Counted from the stretch's first letter, positions 1 through 13,157 are shown. The stretch: DNA of 64,000 bases from Engraulis encrasicolus (GCF_034702125.1 NC_085867.1:42069483-42133482); one strand, 5' to 3'. The notes: generated by a model from the letters alone, not told the origin. Numbers and translations: made by a program.

Positions 1-1688
1 CATTTTTTTTTTTTACCTCACAGGCTTGGCTTTTGTGTGAAATGTTAAATGAATCAAGAAAGTTGAAATATCTGCATGCATTTCATTTGAGGGGCATCTT
101 TATTATGGTCAGTATCATTACTGCATGAGCAAAATTAAATGGCTCACAAAATGAGTGCAATAATTTCCTCTTGTGGAGGAATCGATTAATTGAATTGTGG
201 GCTGTAGGATTGATGCATCGATATCAAATGGATTATTATTTCCATCCCTATATTAGTAGCCAGGCCGTGCCCTCCTAGTGACGCAACACCTTCAGCCTTG
301 CTACTAGTCAGGTCAAGAGCAATGGAAGTACCCGTCATGGTAATGGTAAATGCCAGAAAAAAGGGAACCCGTGTCCATATTTTGCAAATACAGGAACTCC
401 TCCCACTTTGTTGGGAAACAAATAATCATTAGCAAACCGGGGGAGGCCATTTGGGAAATGCCGTTTAGGAAATGTTCATTGTTATGCTCTTAGTCAGACC
501 AAGTCTCGAAGAGATGTGAAAGTCGATGATAATCAGGCTTGTATATTAGCACACTGAGCCACCCCATGAGTAGTTTGTAATGTGCTTATGATACAAACAT
601 ACAGACTGGGAAACAAACAACTCAAAAAAACAATACCCCCTTCCCCCATACCCTCTCTAGAGAGACAGGATAACAAATTACTTTGCTTCACCATGACACC
701 TTTTGAAATCCACACATTTCGCTATATAACCTCAGGGTGCCTTAGCTTTGTGCTTAATTGACGCATTCTTACATGCGGTCACAGTTGCAATCAAACACGT
801 CCAGAAAGCAATCATCGCTGCCTTCTGCAGTATTCCCCACTGAACGGACCCTTCCCCCCTCCTTTGGGATTGACATGTTGTTTATGACAAAGAAAACCCA
901 GTGGTCGATGGTAGGTGATATGTTGTCAACATTGTAATCATGCTGTCCAAAAATGGAAAAATTATAAAAACTCACATCTTGTGGATTACAATGGATGTCA
1001 GGTCACACACCAACACCTGTTACACTATCAAAACATGTCAAGTGAAGGATACAACTTTTACTTGTCCAAGTCAAAAGAAAATTAGTGATCTGGTGTCATT
1101 GTGCTTTTCTGAATACAACACACAAGCCACTTGAACTGTGTGTGCTAACAAATGCAATACCCTTGAAACAGGTCTCCAAACAACTATTCAGATGGCAGTA
1201 AATGATGGGTAAGGGATTTGCAAAAAAAAGGTGGTTACTAAGCCAGATGTGTTAACTAAGGCATACACTTACGAATTAAATAAAAGTCCAAGGAGATCCT
1301 ACTACTGCCAACTCAAAGGCAGAGAGCTCTTACACTAGGTGGCCCACTCCACCTCTTCTGAGTCAACGGACTAGTTTTTGATGGGATAATTTTCTAACCA
1401 GAATGCATTGAAATGGCAAAGTCTGCATGCACGCTGCAGAGCAAAAGCAGCGCCGCTCCATCAAAAACAAGCCCAATATTCCACTGAGAGTTTCAGTGTG
1501 TCACAGAAGTGAGGACAGGCCTCACATTTCTGAAGATTTGTAAGCATACAGTATAGTGTATTTTCATGGGACATTAGTAGCCAGCATGCAACTAACAGCA
1601 ATAAATTGAAGCACATATACAAGCTATACGCTGGCTACTGTTCATTGTGACAAAGGGGAATTTCTTTAATGTTGTCCAATGAAAAGAT
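1..1688. other. Non-coding stretch, probably synuclein intron 4 or 3' flank
   Basis: No open frame here resembles a known protein and no strong splice-bounded exon was seen on either strand. Because synuclein exon 4 lies to the right on the minus strand, this stretch is probably its long intron 4. I searched the minus strand by eye for the acidic C-terminal exons (Glu/Asp/Tyr-rich tail) and did not find them. Confidence 0.4.
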
Positions 1689-1886
1689 CAGGGTTGCCAG
1701 ATGAGGCTGATGATTTCCAGCCCAAAAAATGCTCAAATTCCGCCAAGAAGCACAATATCCCACCCAATTCTATTGATTTCTATGGCAAAAATTGGGCGGG
1801 TTTTTCTGCTAAATGCCATTTTTACCCACAAACTGCCATCCTAAGCAGCCCAATTGGGCGAGAAACAGCCCAATCTGGCAACACTG
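1689..1886. mobile_element. 198-bp hAT-type MITE with perfect 8-bp target duplication
   Basis: The ends are CAGGGTTGCCAGAT and ATCTGGCAACACTG, a near-perfect inverted repeat. The element is flanked by GAAAAGAT at 1681-1688 and again at 1887-1894, a perfect 8-bp duplication as made by hAT transposases. It has no coding capacity. A second copy lies inverted at 52165-52369. Confidence 0.85.
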
Positions 1887-1894
1887 GAAAAGAT

Positions 1895-2645
1895 ATACAA
1901 ATCTGCAGAGGGGTGTACTCACTTCTGTGACACACTGTACTAAACCTGCTTTATGGTACAGACCACCTGCTGTATGTATTGGCACCAGTTGCCTGACAGT
2001 CTATCCCTTCAGAAATTGCATTGCTTCGCTTCGTAGTTGACAGTTAGATCCCGAACTGCTGTGAAACTGATTTAGTTTCATTATATACTTCCTGCTTGTC
2101 AACAACAAAGTGAACGCATGAGCGATCACAGAAACCCCTACCTACCTACCTATAGTACATTTTCAGACATGCGGCTTCAAATCTGTGTGCATTCAGGATG
2201 ACAACACTCCACAATGACGTGCCAAAGGTCCCTTCTGAATTTTAACAAGTATACCCTAAGCGACTGGCTGGGTTCATTCAATTGTAAAAAGGTACAAAGT
2301 TTCTCCTGTAATTTGAGAATAGTCACTCACAATACACAACAGACCTGGGCCAACACCACACCTCTGGAGATGATGTAACCAATACCAAGGCTTTTGTTCA
2401 CAAGATCAGAAAAGAAGGTATTCCCTCCAGGGAAGGGAGAAGTGAGAACTGAAACTGAGTATCTCGTCTACCCAGTGATCAAGATACATAGGCTACTTGG
2501 TTGCATGACCACAACAGAACTGTAGACTTTCAGGTGACTTATCTCAAAAGTTGTCCCAAAAAGAACTTTACAAACAGCTTTTAACTGACATGAGCTGGAG
2601 GAGTGAGAATCTTTAGACCAAAAAAAAGGAGTACTCTAGGCCTAC
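1895..2645. other. Synuclein intron 4 (part)
   Basis: This is non-coding sequence immediately downstream, on the minus strand, of the exon 4 splice donor. A CTAC(CTAC)n micro-repeat occurs near 2139-2152. No exon or regulatory site can be supported. Confidence 0.4.
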
Positions 2646-2788
2646 CGGTTTTGGCGCGTCCTTCTTGACTAGTCCTGTGGCAGCCACAATGTTTCCAGCA
2701 CCTTCCACTGTCTTCTGGGCCACAGAGGAGGCTCCCGTTACCACGGCTCCTCCAACCTGAGAGACTCCTGACACAGTCTTGGTAGCCA
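2646..2788 (-). CDS. snca: Synuclein exon with the NAC-like core (143 bp)
   Basis: Acceptor cttccttgcag| and donor AAACCG|gtaggc bound a 143-bp exon, the same length as human SNCA exon 4, ending on a codon boundary. It encodes [19 protein letters not shown] followed by an [18 protein letters not shown] core and ends KKDAPKP. The core segment that beta-synuclein lacks is intact. Confidence 0.88.
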
Positions 2789-3541
2789 CTGCAAGGAAGT
2801 CACAGTTGAACAATCTAGCAAGTAGACCTACAAACTCAGCTAGATCAGAAACAGACTGGCAATAGCAACAGTGGGTGGAGAAAATAATAGTCTTGATGTC
2901 TACAGACAGTAGAGATTTCAAATCTCTCCGGCAGTGGTCGTGGAGTCTGTTTCTCTTTGTTTGATTGTATTTTTAGATTATGTTTTCCACACAGTTCAAC
3001 TTGACAAACTGAAAGCAAACACATAAGACAAAGGCTACTCTTAATCATGCAGGCCCTTTAGGCCCAACTGTCACTTACCTGTGCTCACTCCGTCCACTGT
3101 TTTTGTACCTATATGGACAAAGCACAAAACCAGTCTATCACAATACATTCTCACAACTCACAACTCCACAAAGAAAAAAAAACACATGGTTACTGTATAA
3201 GGAACACATGTTTAATGTTTCAATTAGGCTGACAACACCAATATTGTGTGTGCACTCCACAATCAATTCACAATCAAAATCAGTTTTGCTTTTGACATTC
3301 ACTAATGTCAAATTATGACGCTCACTCCCTACATTATGTCAATGGTAGGCTACATGGCATGGATAGAGACGGAGCGGATCAGCTTATTTGCTATTGTATT
3401 CCAATAGTTAATTTACTAACCAACGAAGACGACTCCATCTACCGTCATTTCGGCTGCACCTGTCACTCCCTTCTTAGTCATCACGGCGGCCGATACAACC
3501 CCATCCTTGGCTTTGTTTAAACCTTTCTTCAGCATGTCCAT
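2646..3541 (-). CDS. snca: Alpha-synuclein-like protein, N-terminal 98 codons in three exons
   Basis: Synucleins are small, intrinsically disordered presynaptic proteins that bind vesicle membranes through an amphipathic helix made of imperfect 11-residue KTKEGV-type repeats. The three exons (3421-3541, 3079-3108, 2646-2788) join in frame to 98 codons, starting [16 protein letters not shown] and ending KKDAPKP. Degenerate KTxxGV repeats run through the whole stretch. The aggregation-core segment ([18 protein letters not shown], about residues 63-83) is present. Beta-synuclein lacks part of this core and gamma diverges in it, so the alpha type is favoured. Exons of 121 and 143 bp match the human SNCA coding lengths. 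The middle exon is 30 bp rather than 42, losing four residues, which I recall (unverified) from other fish alpha-synucleins. The acidic C-terminal tail is not in the window, so the gene is partial here. The start is the first ATG of the frame. Family assignment is firm; paralogue assignment is an inference. Confidence 0.88.
3079..3108 (-). CDS. snca: Synuclein 30-bp micro-exon
   Basis: The exon is bounded by acceptor ccatatag| and a strong donor CACAG|gtaagt. It encodes the end of a split Gly and then TKTVDGVST, continuing the repeat. It is 12 bp shorter than the 42-bp human counterpart but keeps frame. The pyrimidine tract before the acceptor is weak. Confidence 0.82.
3421..3541 (-). CDS. 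snca: Synuclein first coding exon (121 bp)
   Basis: The exon encodes the start Met and 40 residues of the membrane-binding repeat region, then splits a Gly codon after its first base. The splice donor is TTG|gttagt. Start context is ATCATCATGG. Two Glu residues of the usual 'AAEKT' repeats are altered, giving 'AAVMT' and 'AAEMT'. Confidence 0.88.
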
Positions 3542-4330
3542 GATGATGTCCCTGAAGTGTTCCAAAGGGTGCTTGATGAGGTGCCTTCTGCAACTGCTGA
3601 GAAATTGTGACACGTGTTCAATTAATGATGGTAGGTTCTAAGTTTTTGTAGCCAACCACCACATCACGCGGAGCCAGTCGACGCCCGAGTTGTCGCCGCC
3701 TACTCAACATCCAGTTTTTCTCGCAGAACTCGTTAGAAAAGCTACACGTCCACCTTGTACATATCCGCGCAGATACCTGTGCTGCGAACTAATCTGTGTG
3801 AAGCCGTCTAACTTCCTCAAAATAATACAATTTGTCGTTTTAAAACAACTAACGCTTAGGCTACTAATGAAAAATGGAGCCAATAGGCAACCCTAATTAC
3901 AAATAAGCGCAAACTTCTGATCTTAAATAGAAACTTACAAATGCGTCGGTCTAGCCTATCTTTGTAGCCTACAACATACAGGGAGGAGACAGATAGCTCG
4001 ACACGAATTGGCTTTGTCAGTAGCAGATAGTTAGCCTCGGCAGGTGCCTACATCTCCTCAACCACTTGTTCGCATGTCCAGACAAATGGTCAAAGTATGA
4101 AAAAGATTACGAAATGAGAGAGGACTCACCTTGATCTGACTCAGTGATTAATCATGGAATATGTGCGATGATAATTGTGTGTCTCGATCGTATGTAGCAC
4201 GTAGGCTTTGAAATGGCAAGTGATCCTTTGGTGAGGATGCGCGTGACCAAAGGATGATGCTGCGCTTGTCGCGTGTGTCACTCTCGAGGCGCATGCACAA
4301 ACACTTGTTTCAGCACCACTAGTTCTTTTT
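3542..4330 (-). promoter_or_regulatory. snca: Synuclein 5' UTR, intron 1 and probable first exon and promoter area
   Basis: Upstream of the ATG on the minus strand, an acceptor (aatttctcag|) at 3597-3606 would start a 55-base 5' UTR segment. Further upstream a good donor, GATCAAG|gtgagt, ends at 4130, matching a noncoding exon 1 as in other synuclein genes. Sequence around 4130-4300 is relatively CpG-rich. No TATA box stands out. The first exon is inferred from one splice donor and gene architecture only. Confidence 0.4.
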
Positions 4331-5086
4331 GAAGGGTGTAGTTACTACTCTATGGGCTAATGTTTGTTCTTCAGGCAGTTGTTGATCTTTACAGGTACGT
4401 GATTTGATTTACTGGCAACTGGCATAACCTAATTGGCCAATTACGCACACGGTGACATAAGCTAGCAGCATACTAAAAGTATTGACTGGCTCCACTCTTT
4501 TGACAAAATGCGAGTTTTGTAATAGCCTACGTCTGGTTTTAGAATGCCAGTTTTTCCTTCAAGCAGCTGGATCAACTATTTCGCCAACATTTTCTTTTTC
4601 TCCTCTTTCCTCTTTCTCCCAGCAGCAAAAAATCAAATTATTATAAACGCCAGCGTTTGACATCCATGCTTCAAGCCAGACACAGCACCTCAGCTGTGAA
4701 CTAAGGCTCTTGAAAGGATAAGTCCAAGGACAACAAGCAACAGTGCGCAACTGTCAAGAAGCTTCAGGATAGAGATATAATCAGTCACTTCAAGTGAGTT
4801 GTTGCAAACCCAGACTTCTCATTTTTTATAAGGATATAACCAGTCTGCACAAAGAGTTATGTGAACATTACTGTAGGTCAGATGTTATGTGGTCAATTTG
4901 ATCAGATACAATAGGCCTTAAGCAATTGGATGTAGCATGGTCCATCATGACATGCAGGTCTGAGCTCTTCAGAGATGCTGTCTGCCTGTGTCACTCATTC
5001 ATTAGTGCACAACGAATCGTTTAGTGAACCATGACTATTTCAGACTGGACAATTTAGAGGGATTCAATGAAAACAGAGGTAGGCTT
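4331..5086. other. Intergenic, no gene seen
   Basis: This is unique-looking AT-rich sequence upstream of the synuclein gene. No protein-like frame, RNA gene or clear repeat was recognised. Confidence 0.4.
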
Positions 5087-5505
5087 TTAAAGGACCAGTT
5101 CAGTCAATTTCAACATGCGGTTGTAATGCTCACACTACCCTGGACTTGTCAGTACCTGAGATCTTTTTTTCTTCTTCTTCAGCCGTTTCCGAGATCCTGG
5201 TCATTGTAATGGGGGCAGCGCTTTGTTTACATTTCAAAAAAACATTTTTATTTATTTCCAGAAACATCCAAAAGGTTATAAAACATCAGCAGACAACTAG
5301 CAAACAGCGGTACATTTTGGGAAAATATTTGGAGTAGGCCTATGTTACATTTTTTGAAAAATGTAAACAAACGCTGCCCCCATTAGAATTGTTCATATCT
5401 CGGAAAGGGCTGAGCCGAAAAATGTGGCATCACAGGGTACTGACAAGTCAAGGGTAGCGTGAGCAATACAACAGCATATTGAAATTGGCAGAACTGGTCC
5501 TTTAA
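5087..5505. mobile_element. TTAA-flanked MITE with long inverted repeats
   Basis: The ends read TTAA|AGGACCAGTTC and GAACTGGTCCT|TTAA. Similarity of the two arms continues inward for roughly 70 bases, so the element can fold back on itself. TTAA duplications are the hallmark of piggyBac- or Kolobok-type insertion. There is no transposase frame. Related copies are at 7231-7805 and 49642-49836. Confidence 0.75.
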
Positions 5506-5902
5506 CATTTGGATCTCACATCTGGCCACCCTGTCTGTAGGCCTATTCCTTTGTTCTGGTAAAAACTACTCAAACCAATTAGTGAAATGCTGTTAGGCCT
5601 ATGCAATAGGCCTACTACCTCCCTGCAGGGTTGACATAAAACCTTCTTTTAGCCTTTTGAGACTTTTTAAACATTTCACAGATGTTTCAGTGAAACAGCG
5701 TGAAGAGATTTAATAAATATAATAAATCTTCACTGGAGTCACCTATTTACTGTAAAACCCACTTCCTTCTGCATAGAAACCATGTCTCACAGTGGGCACA
5801 GATAACCGAAAAACAGCACGTCTGGTCAGACCAAGACACTAAAGCATTGCTGAATGTTCCTTTTGGCCTTTTGAACATTGAATTATCGCACTTCAAGTGT
5901 CG

Positions 5903-6005
5903 CTCAAGGCCTTCTGTGTAATAACCGACTTTTGAATGGTGTGCCTTTAGGGAACCTCAAGGCCTTCTGTGTAATAACCGACTTTTGAATGGCTTACTTT
6001 AGGGA
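5903..6005. repeat. 53-bp unit, two tandem copies
   Basis: The segment starting CTCAAGGCCTTCTGTGTAAT at 5903 is repeated at 5956 with nearly identical sequence, including 'ACCGACTTTTGAATGG' and 'TTTAGGGAA'. Confidence 0.8.
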
Positions 6006-6794
6006 ATTCATGTTCTTTTTGTATAGTGCGTTGCCATGGAGATCTGATTCATATTTGTTCTTGTGTGTTATGATGTTTGCCGTTGATACTTACCCAGCCC
6101 TGATGCCAAAGAGTAGGCTACAAAAATGCAACAGTGACTTATGTACAGTACTTCACTTTCACTAAGGTGATGATAATGATAGCTGGTGATTGTTGTGTTG
6201 AAAATGTGTAGGCTACATCAGACAGACACAATGAAATGCATAGAAATATGCAACACAAAGAAAATCAATTCCTCAAGAAGTCGTCACTCATACTTTCCAT
6301 ATAATCGTTTCAGGGGCATTATACAGCTCATAAGAGCGGCTGTGTCATGTTCAGCTATCAAAGAATAAACATGTCCACTGACATCATGACATTTAATTTG
6401 TGCATTATGAAAGCAGTCACTCCAAAGATGAGATGCATTACTGTAGGCCTAACACTAAAATGGCTCGAAATAATGCCAAAAAGAGTTTCACTCAGTATTT
6501 CAAAGACTTTATTATACTTTATTTTACTAGGTCTCTACTTTCCGGATAAACATGTGACAGTTGATATGTTACTGTTGTCATACTGTGTCATTTTGTAATA
6601 TACAACATGTGTTTGTCCCCATCATCTAGAATGGCAACACCATTCTACGGAGTGAATTGCAAGACATGAGCTGTATCTGTCTGAAGACAAGCGTTTCAAG
6701 TAAGTGGGTTGGTGTCACACTTGTGAAAATATAGGCTATTTTTTCCTTGAAGGAACCTACTGTAGATCTTCAAGGCTTCTAACATTGCCTATGT
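6006..6794. other. Intergenic, no gene seen
   Basis: Short open frames only, none with recognisable protein similarity. No repeat family was recognised. Confidence 0.35.
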
Positions 6795-7070
6795 ACTGTA
6801 CATGTCTACTGTATGTACACTGATGACTCAAATCCTTCTCCATCCGCACAAACATGGAGGAAATCACCTCTGCCCTCAACAAAGAGCTGCAGGTGGTGTT
6901 CAAATGGATCTCGGATAATAAACTTGTTCTGAACATATCCAAAACTAAGAGTAGGCCTATTGTTTTTGGAACTAAATATTCATTAAGATCTCAACCTCAA
7001 CTGAATCTTGTACTGAATGATGCTGTAGAGCACGTACAAGAAACAAACCTTCTGAATATATCTGTAGTCA
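6795..7070 (+). mobile_element. LINE reverse transcriptase fragment (L2-like)
   Basis: A decayed '(Y)TDD'-like stretch near 6805 is followed by a frame with ELQVVFKWISDNKLVLN, then ISKTKS and IVFGTKYSLRSQPQLNLVLN. This matches the region just after the catalytic YADD box of L2/CR1-type reverse transcriptases ('W...NKLxLNxxKTKxIVFG'). It is a short internal fragment with frameshifts. Confidence 0.7.
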
Positions 7071-7230
7071 AAAGATGTTCTTCTTTTTTAACATCTCAGG
7101 TGACCAAATGTCTTGCAGACCCTTGTATTATCATACCTACTGCTGTTCACTGGTCTGGCCAGGTACCACAATAAGTAGCCTAGTTTATAGAAGCTTCAAT
7201 GGGTATAAAACAGAGCAGCCAGACTCACCC

Positions 7231-7805
7231 TTAAAGGGAAACTTCTGCCCATTTCAATACGCTGTATTGCTCACGCTACCCTTGACTTGTCAGTGCCCGA
7301 TGATGCTGCATATTTTTGTCTCAGCCTTCCGAGATCTGAGCTATTCTCTTTTTTGTGTGGTCGTTTTGACTTTATTTATGATATGACAGTGAAGGGAGAG
7401 ACAGACAGGGAAGGGCCGGCAAAGGACCAGGGCCGGGAATCGAGCCCGGGTCAGCCGCATGGCAGACGAGTGCCCCACCGCTTGGCCACGGCAGGGCCGA
7501 GATCTGAGCTATTCTAATGGAGGCCAGACTTCGTTTACATTAAAAACTTTCTTAACATAGGCCTACTCCAAATATGATATCGCTGTTGTATTGCTGTTTA
7601 CTAGTTGTCTGATGTTGAATAACTTTCTAGATGTTATTGGGAATAAATCAAGATGTTTTTTTTTTATGTCAACAAACTCTGCCCCATTACAATGACCAGG
7701 ATCTCTGAAAAGGCTGAAGGAGAAAAAACATCTCAGGTACTGACAAGTCCTGGGTAGTGTGAGCATTACAACTGCATGTCGAAATTGGCAGAGGTTATCC
7801 TTTAC
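7231..7805. mobile_element. TTAA-type MITE, related to 5087-5505, interrupted by a SINE
   Basis: It starts TTAAAGGGAAACTTCTGCCC and ends GGCAGAGGTTATCCTTTAC, with the same internal landmarks as the 5.1-kb copy ('GCTCACGCTACCCTTGACTT', 'ACTGACAAGTCC'). A SINE at 7348-7496 splits it. The right TTAA is mutated to TTAC. Confidence 0.7.
7348..7496 (-). mobile_element. tRNA-derived SINE with 19-bp target duplication
   Basis: On the minus strand a tRNA-like head (GTGGCCAAGCGGTGGGGCAC; B box GGGCTCGATTCCC) is followed by a pyrimidine-rich body and an AATAAA-containing tail. The insertion is flanked by CCGAGATCTGAGCTATTCT at 7329-7347 and 7497-7515, a perfect 19-bp target duplication typical of LINE-driven insertion. 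Confidence 0.85.
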
Positions 7806-8373
7806 ATGCACACACAGAGCCAATATAGATAATGTGCACAACCAACTCCCCTGGCTTAAAATTGACAAAAGGTTGAGAGCATCCCTTCTTTCTTTTGTAC
7901 AAAAATAGTAAGAATTAAACAAACACACTCACACTTAGCTTCACTCTGCATACATACCCCACCAGGCATGCTACCAGTGGTAACTACACAATACCAACAA
8001 TCAAAATTAACTCAAAAAAGCACACAGTATTATAAACAGTGCCCTTCCATATATTTTAAAATCCAAATATAAAATTTGTTTTTAAAATAAAAAAGAAATA
8101 TGGCTGATTGCACTGCACTTAATCTGTCATGTTAAGTATTGTACTAAATGCTAGCATATATTTTCCTGAAATATTTCCATTTTTTTTCTTTTGTTTAGTT
8201 ATGTCTGCTGTCTGTACATTGAGTTTTTGTCTGTTTCAATGTATGGACTCCAGGAAAGACCAAATAGAGAAGTTTACCATTAGCAATCATGCCAAGCAAG
8301 AAAAGTGTCCTCTGCAAACAGGACACATTATGATGATAATGTAGTCCCCTGATGGGCTTTCTTTGGCAATATC
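7806..8373. other. Intergenic, no gene seen
   Basis: AT-rich sequence without a recognisable gene or repeat. Confidence 0.35.
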
Positions 8374-8747
8374 TTAAAGTTGCACTGTGTTAGATTGTGG
8401 CCAGAGTAGGTATTGCAACTATACTGCTCATTGAAACTCTGCTGTCTATGGCCAAATTTGATATTTTCATGAATATTTCAAAAAAAGTGATAAACTAATA
8501 TTTACTAGTAAGACCAAAGTACAATACGTTTGCCAGTTAGAAATGTCTATTTCTGAAAATTCAAAAAGGTGGTCAATGAAGAAGATCCCTCTTTTCATGT
8601 ATGAAAAATGCTATTTTTTCCCAGTCGTTAAGAATACTTTGAATTTGATGGTGGTGGTAAGTATTTTTTAAAAAGGTAAAAAAAAATGAATGAGCAACAT
8701 GAATTCTGAAAATGAACTACTAAAAATATTACACAGTGCATCTTTAA
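8374..8747. mobile_element. 374-bp TTAA-flanked MITE
   Basis: The ends are TTAA|AGTTGCACTGTGTTA and TACACAGTGCATCT|TTAA-like, an inverted repeat of about 15 bases bounded by TTAA. It has no coding capacity. Family name unknown. Confidence 0.65.
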
Positions 8748-8951
8748 ACAAGTATAACAAAAAACACTACAGGTGGAAAACTGTGCCCATCAGACATACA
8801 GTAGACATGTGACTTGGTGTTCACCTACCAAACTGTTCCGGATTATACACGTCCACATGAAGACAGCAGGCAGGCTTACCTGTATTTCTGCTGTGACACT
8901 GACATCTAGTGGAGATTACATCCACACGAAAAAGCAACTAGAAATGGACTC

Positions 8952-9114
8952 GCATTTGGGCTTGCATGCCCACCCACGGGGACCCCGGTTCGAGTCCTTT
9001 CCCGATCCTCCCCTGTCTCTCTGTCCCATTCGCTTCCTGTCACCATCTTCGACTGTCCTATCGAATAAATGCATAAAATAGCCCCTAAAAATATATTTAA
9101 AAAAAAAAAAAAAA
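8952..9114 (+). mobile_element. 5'-truncated tRNA-derived SINE with poly-A tail
   Basis: It contains the B-box-like GGTTCGAGTCC, the body motif 'CCCCTGTCTCTCTGTCCCATT' shortened here to its pyrimidine-rich character, and the 3' end 'AGCCCCTAAAAATATAT' plus poly-A. GAAATGGACTC flanks it at 8941-8951 and 9115-9125. The same 3' end occurs in the SINE at 13158-13348, so the two belong to one family. Confidence 0.85.
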
Positions 9115-9293
9115 GAAATGGACTCAGATGCATGATCTCAAATGGAGCATGTGTGCACTTCAGTGCTCATGTTTCATATTAATTATGCACAGAAAGGTAG
9201 TGCCCGAAGTGCACAATCTTGAGACGCAGCAAGAGAGTGCAGACCTCCGCCCAGGAAGCTGTCTCATAGAACATTTGACTATGTTACAGCCTC

Positions 9294-9441
<148 letters not shown>

Positions 9442-9514
9442 GAATGCAAAGCACATTGAGTCAAGTATGTAGTTGGGAATATGCTATACAAATAAATGTT
9501 GATTGATTGATTGA
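9442..9514 (+). mobile_element. LINE/SINE 3' tail fragment
   Basis: 'AAAGCACATTGAGTCAAGTA..ATGCTATACAAATAAATG' followed by (TTGA)n resembles the 3' end shared by fish L2-type LINEs and SINEs ('GCGCTATATAAATAAA' plus a short tandem tail). Confidence 0.5.
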
Positions 9515-9928
9515 CCAATACACGTTCAAGATTGAAGTGTGGAGTGAATTGTGTCAAACAGCTTAAACGTAAATTCACAAACAACACATGTAGGCCTACA
9601 TGGATCTGGCATCAGATGTTGGAAAAGCTTAAGACATGAGACACACTTTCTTATTCAATGCATTCAATTATCTTTATGTTCATGGCTATTTACCCTTTAA
9701 GACCTTAAACCTTGTTTTAGGCATTTGCCAATAGAAGCAAGATTTTCTTGATATTGAGTCACTTGAGTCTAACATAGCTGGTTACTCGGAGAGGTAGAAA
9801 TCTGTGGCAGGGTTTTTCACTTCAACTTTTAGTTTTTATACCACTTTTCACCTAGATAATCATCTTTGGATTTGAACAGCCAAATTTCACTCTTGCCCAT
9901 CCATAAACTGCCTTCTGGATCCACCACT

Positions 9929-10064
<136 letters not shown>

Positions 10065-11413
10065 TCTGCATTTATTTGTTAATATCTGTATCAGTATGTA
10101 TAGTTCTCAATTTTCAGATGCACTGTTGTTACACTGATTTTTGACAGTAAATTACAATTTGACATTGACTTGACTCATCTTGACTTAACAGTAAGAGGAA
10201 AGGAAACCCTTTCACTAGAGGGCGCCAAAGACCAAGACAAGAGTCCTCATCTCATCGTGCCTCATTACTTTCACACACGAATGATGAAAGGCCCAGCTCT
10301 CTTCTCTTCTCAGTTTGGGCTACAGTGTTAACAAAGCATTGACAGTAACTGAAACAGGAGTGTGAATATGTGGAGCTGAATCAGAAGATGTTTGAAAAAT
10401 CACACCCACTGCACTACAGAGCAGACAGCATTGTGAAAGAATGTGAATGTACCAAAATACTCGCTGTCCATTACACCTCCCAGTCTCTAGTGGTCTGAAT
10501 ATTCTGGTACATATCAGCCCAAAACATCCTGCCAAAATCAGACTGGAGTTTGAGGTGAGAAAACAGTGAAAAGTAGGTAGGACCTGTCGACTGACTCACA
10601 TTGGAAAAGAATAGAATTGTAATGGTGTTGCTTGAAAATTGGACAACAGCATTGAACAATAGTTTAATCATAGACATTGGAGAGATTTAGCATACAGGGA
10701 TAAAGAGCTATACTCACTTATTTTCTACTGTTTATTGATTTTTTAAAAAGTGTTATGGACTTTTCTGGAGACTTGTGAAATTACACTCTCCGATATTACT
10801 TATCATAGTTGCAGTTTTTGTGACTCGTGATATTTCCCAAGGAGCCTTTGCTTTTTTTGCTCCATTGAATTTTGAAAACACCTCCCACATTAGTTTTCCT
10901 ACACTCCCTCACACTACTAAGTGAGTGAGTGAGTGAGTGTTCGCAATGACTAAATATTAATATTCTCCGTCAGTAGTAGTCGAGTTCAAGGGTAATCGTA
11001 GAGCTTAAAAGCGATTAAGGTGATTACTTGAACATGTCTCAATGTCAGGGTTGCCTTTGTAGTCAGTCCTTGTTAGGACATAGGTATTTATATCTTGCAA
11101 CATATGAATCGCTATCCTCAGGTGAACAGTGTGCATGCGTCTCATCATCATCATCCCTCGCCTCCGCTGTGGTTTCCAGACACACCCTTATCGTAACCGC
11201 ATGTCCTCTCGCAAAACACAGCGTGAACATTACGAAAAGAAAAAGGGAAACAAGGAGACGTGTTCAGTGAACAAAGCTTGTGCTCGATGCAGGGGTGTAG
11301 TCAGAAATTGGGAAATTAAGTGGGCCCAGGAATAAAACATTTAAAAAAAACTCTGACAGGCCCAGTCCATGACACATATGTTAAGGGTTATAATTATTTG
11401 AATCATCATCAAT
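10065..11413. other. Intergenic, no gene seen
   Basis: Short open frames without protein similarity. A small (TGAG)n run lies near 10919-10938. Nothing else is supported. Confidence 0.35.
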
Positions 11414-11590
11414 GAGGGCGCCATGGCACAGCGTACTTGGGCGCCTAACCACATATGGGCTACTGTACATGCGTTGACCGTGGGGACACAGGTTCGAGTC
11501 AACCCTACCCCATCTCTCTCTGCTTCTCCCTTCTCCTCACCTATTCACAACAAAGGCAAAAAATATATACAAAAATATTTAAAACACCAA
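11414..11590 (+). mobile_element. tRNA-derived SINE
   Basis: It has the head GAGGGCGCCATGGCACAGCG and the B-box-like ACAGGTTCGAGTC, followed by a pyrimidine-rich body 'CCCCATCTCTCTCTGCTTCT' and an A-rich 3' end. This is the same organisation as the SINEs at 7348 and 13158. Target duplications were not resolved. Confidence 0.65.
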
Positions 11591-12916
<1,326 letters not shown>

Positions 12917-13157
12917 ACAGAGAGAGTGTGTGTGATTTGCCCTTTTGTATCGTACAATTAATTTCTACATTCTTTGAGGCTGTATAACTACAGAAACAAT
13001 GTGAAGAATATTTCTTGCCACAGCAGGATGATATATGTGTCACCCTTCTCAGCTCACTGTAGATTTTACACAAAAGAATGGACAACAGCCTGTGCCTCTG
13101 CTGTACATTTTGCACAGTATTTGCACAGTAGTACATCACAATTTTCCCCTAAGACTT

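Noticed and set aside
769..975. Missing acidic-tail exons of the synuclein
   Set aside because: The minus-strand frame here has some acidic residues but lacks the conserved Tyr/Glu/Pro pattern and clear splice sites.
2646..3541. Gamma- or beta-synuclein assignment
   Set aside because: The intact [18 protein letters not shown] core and the 143-bp exon favour the alpha type; not excluded without a tree.
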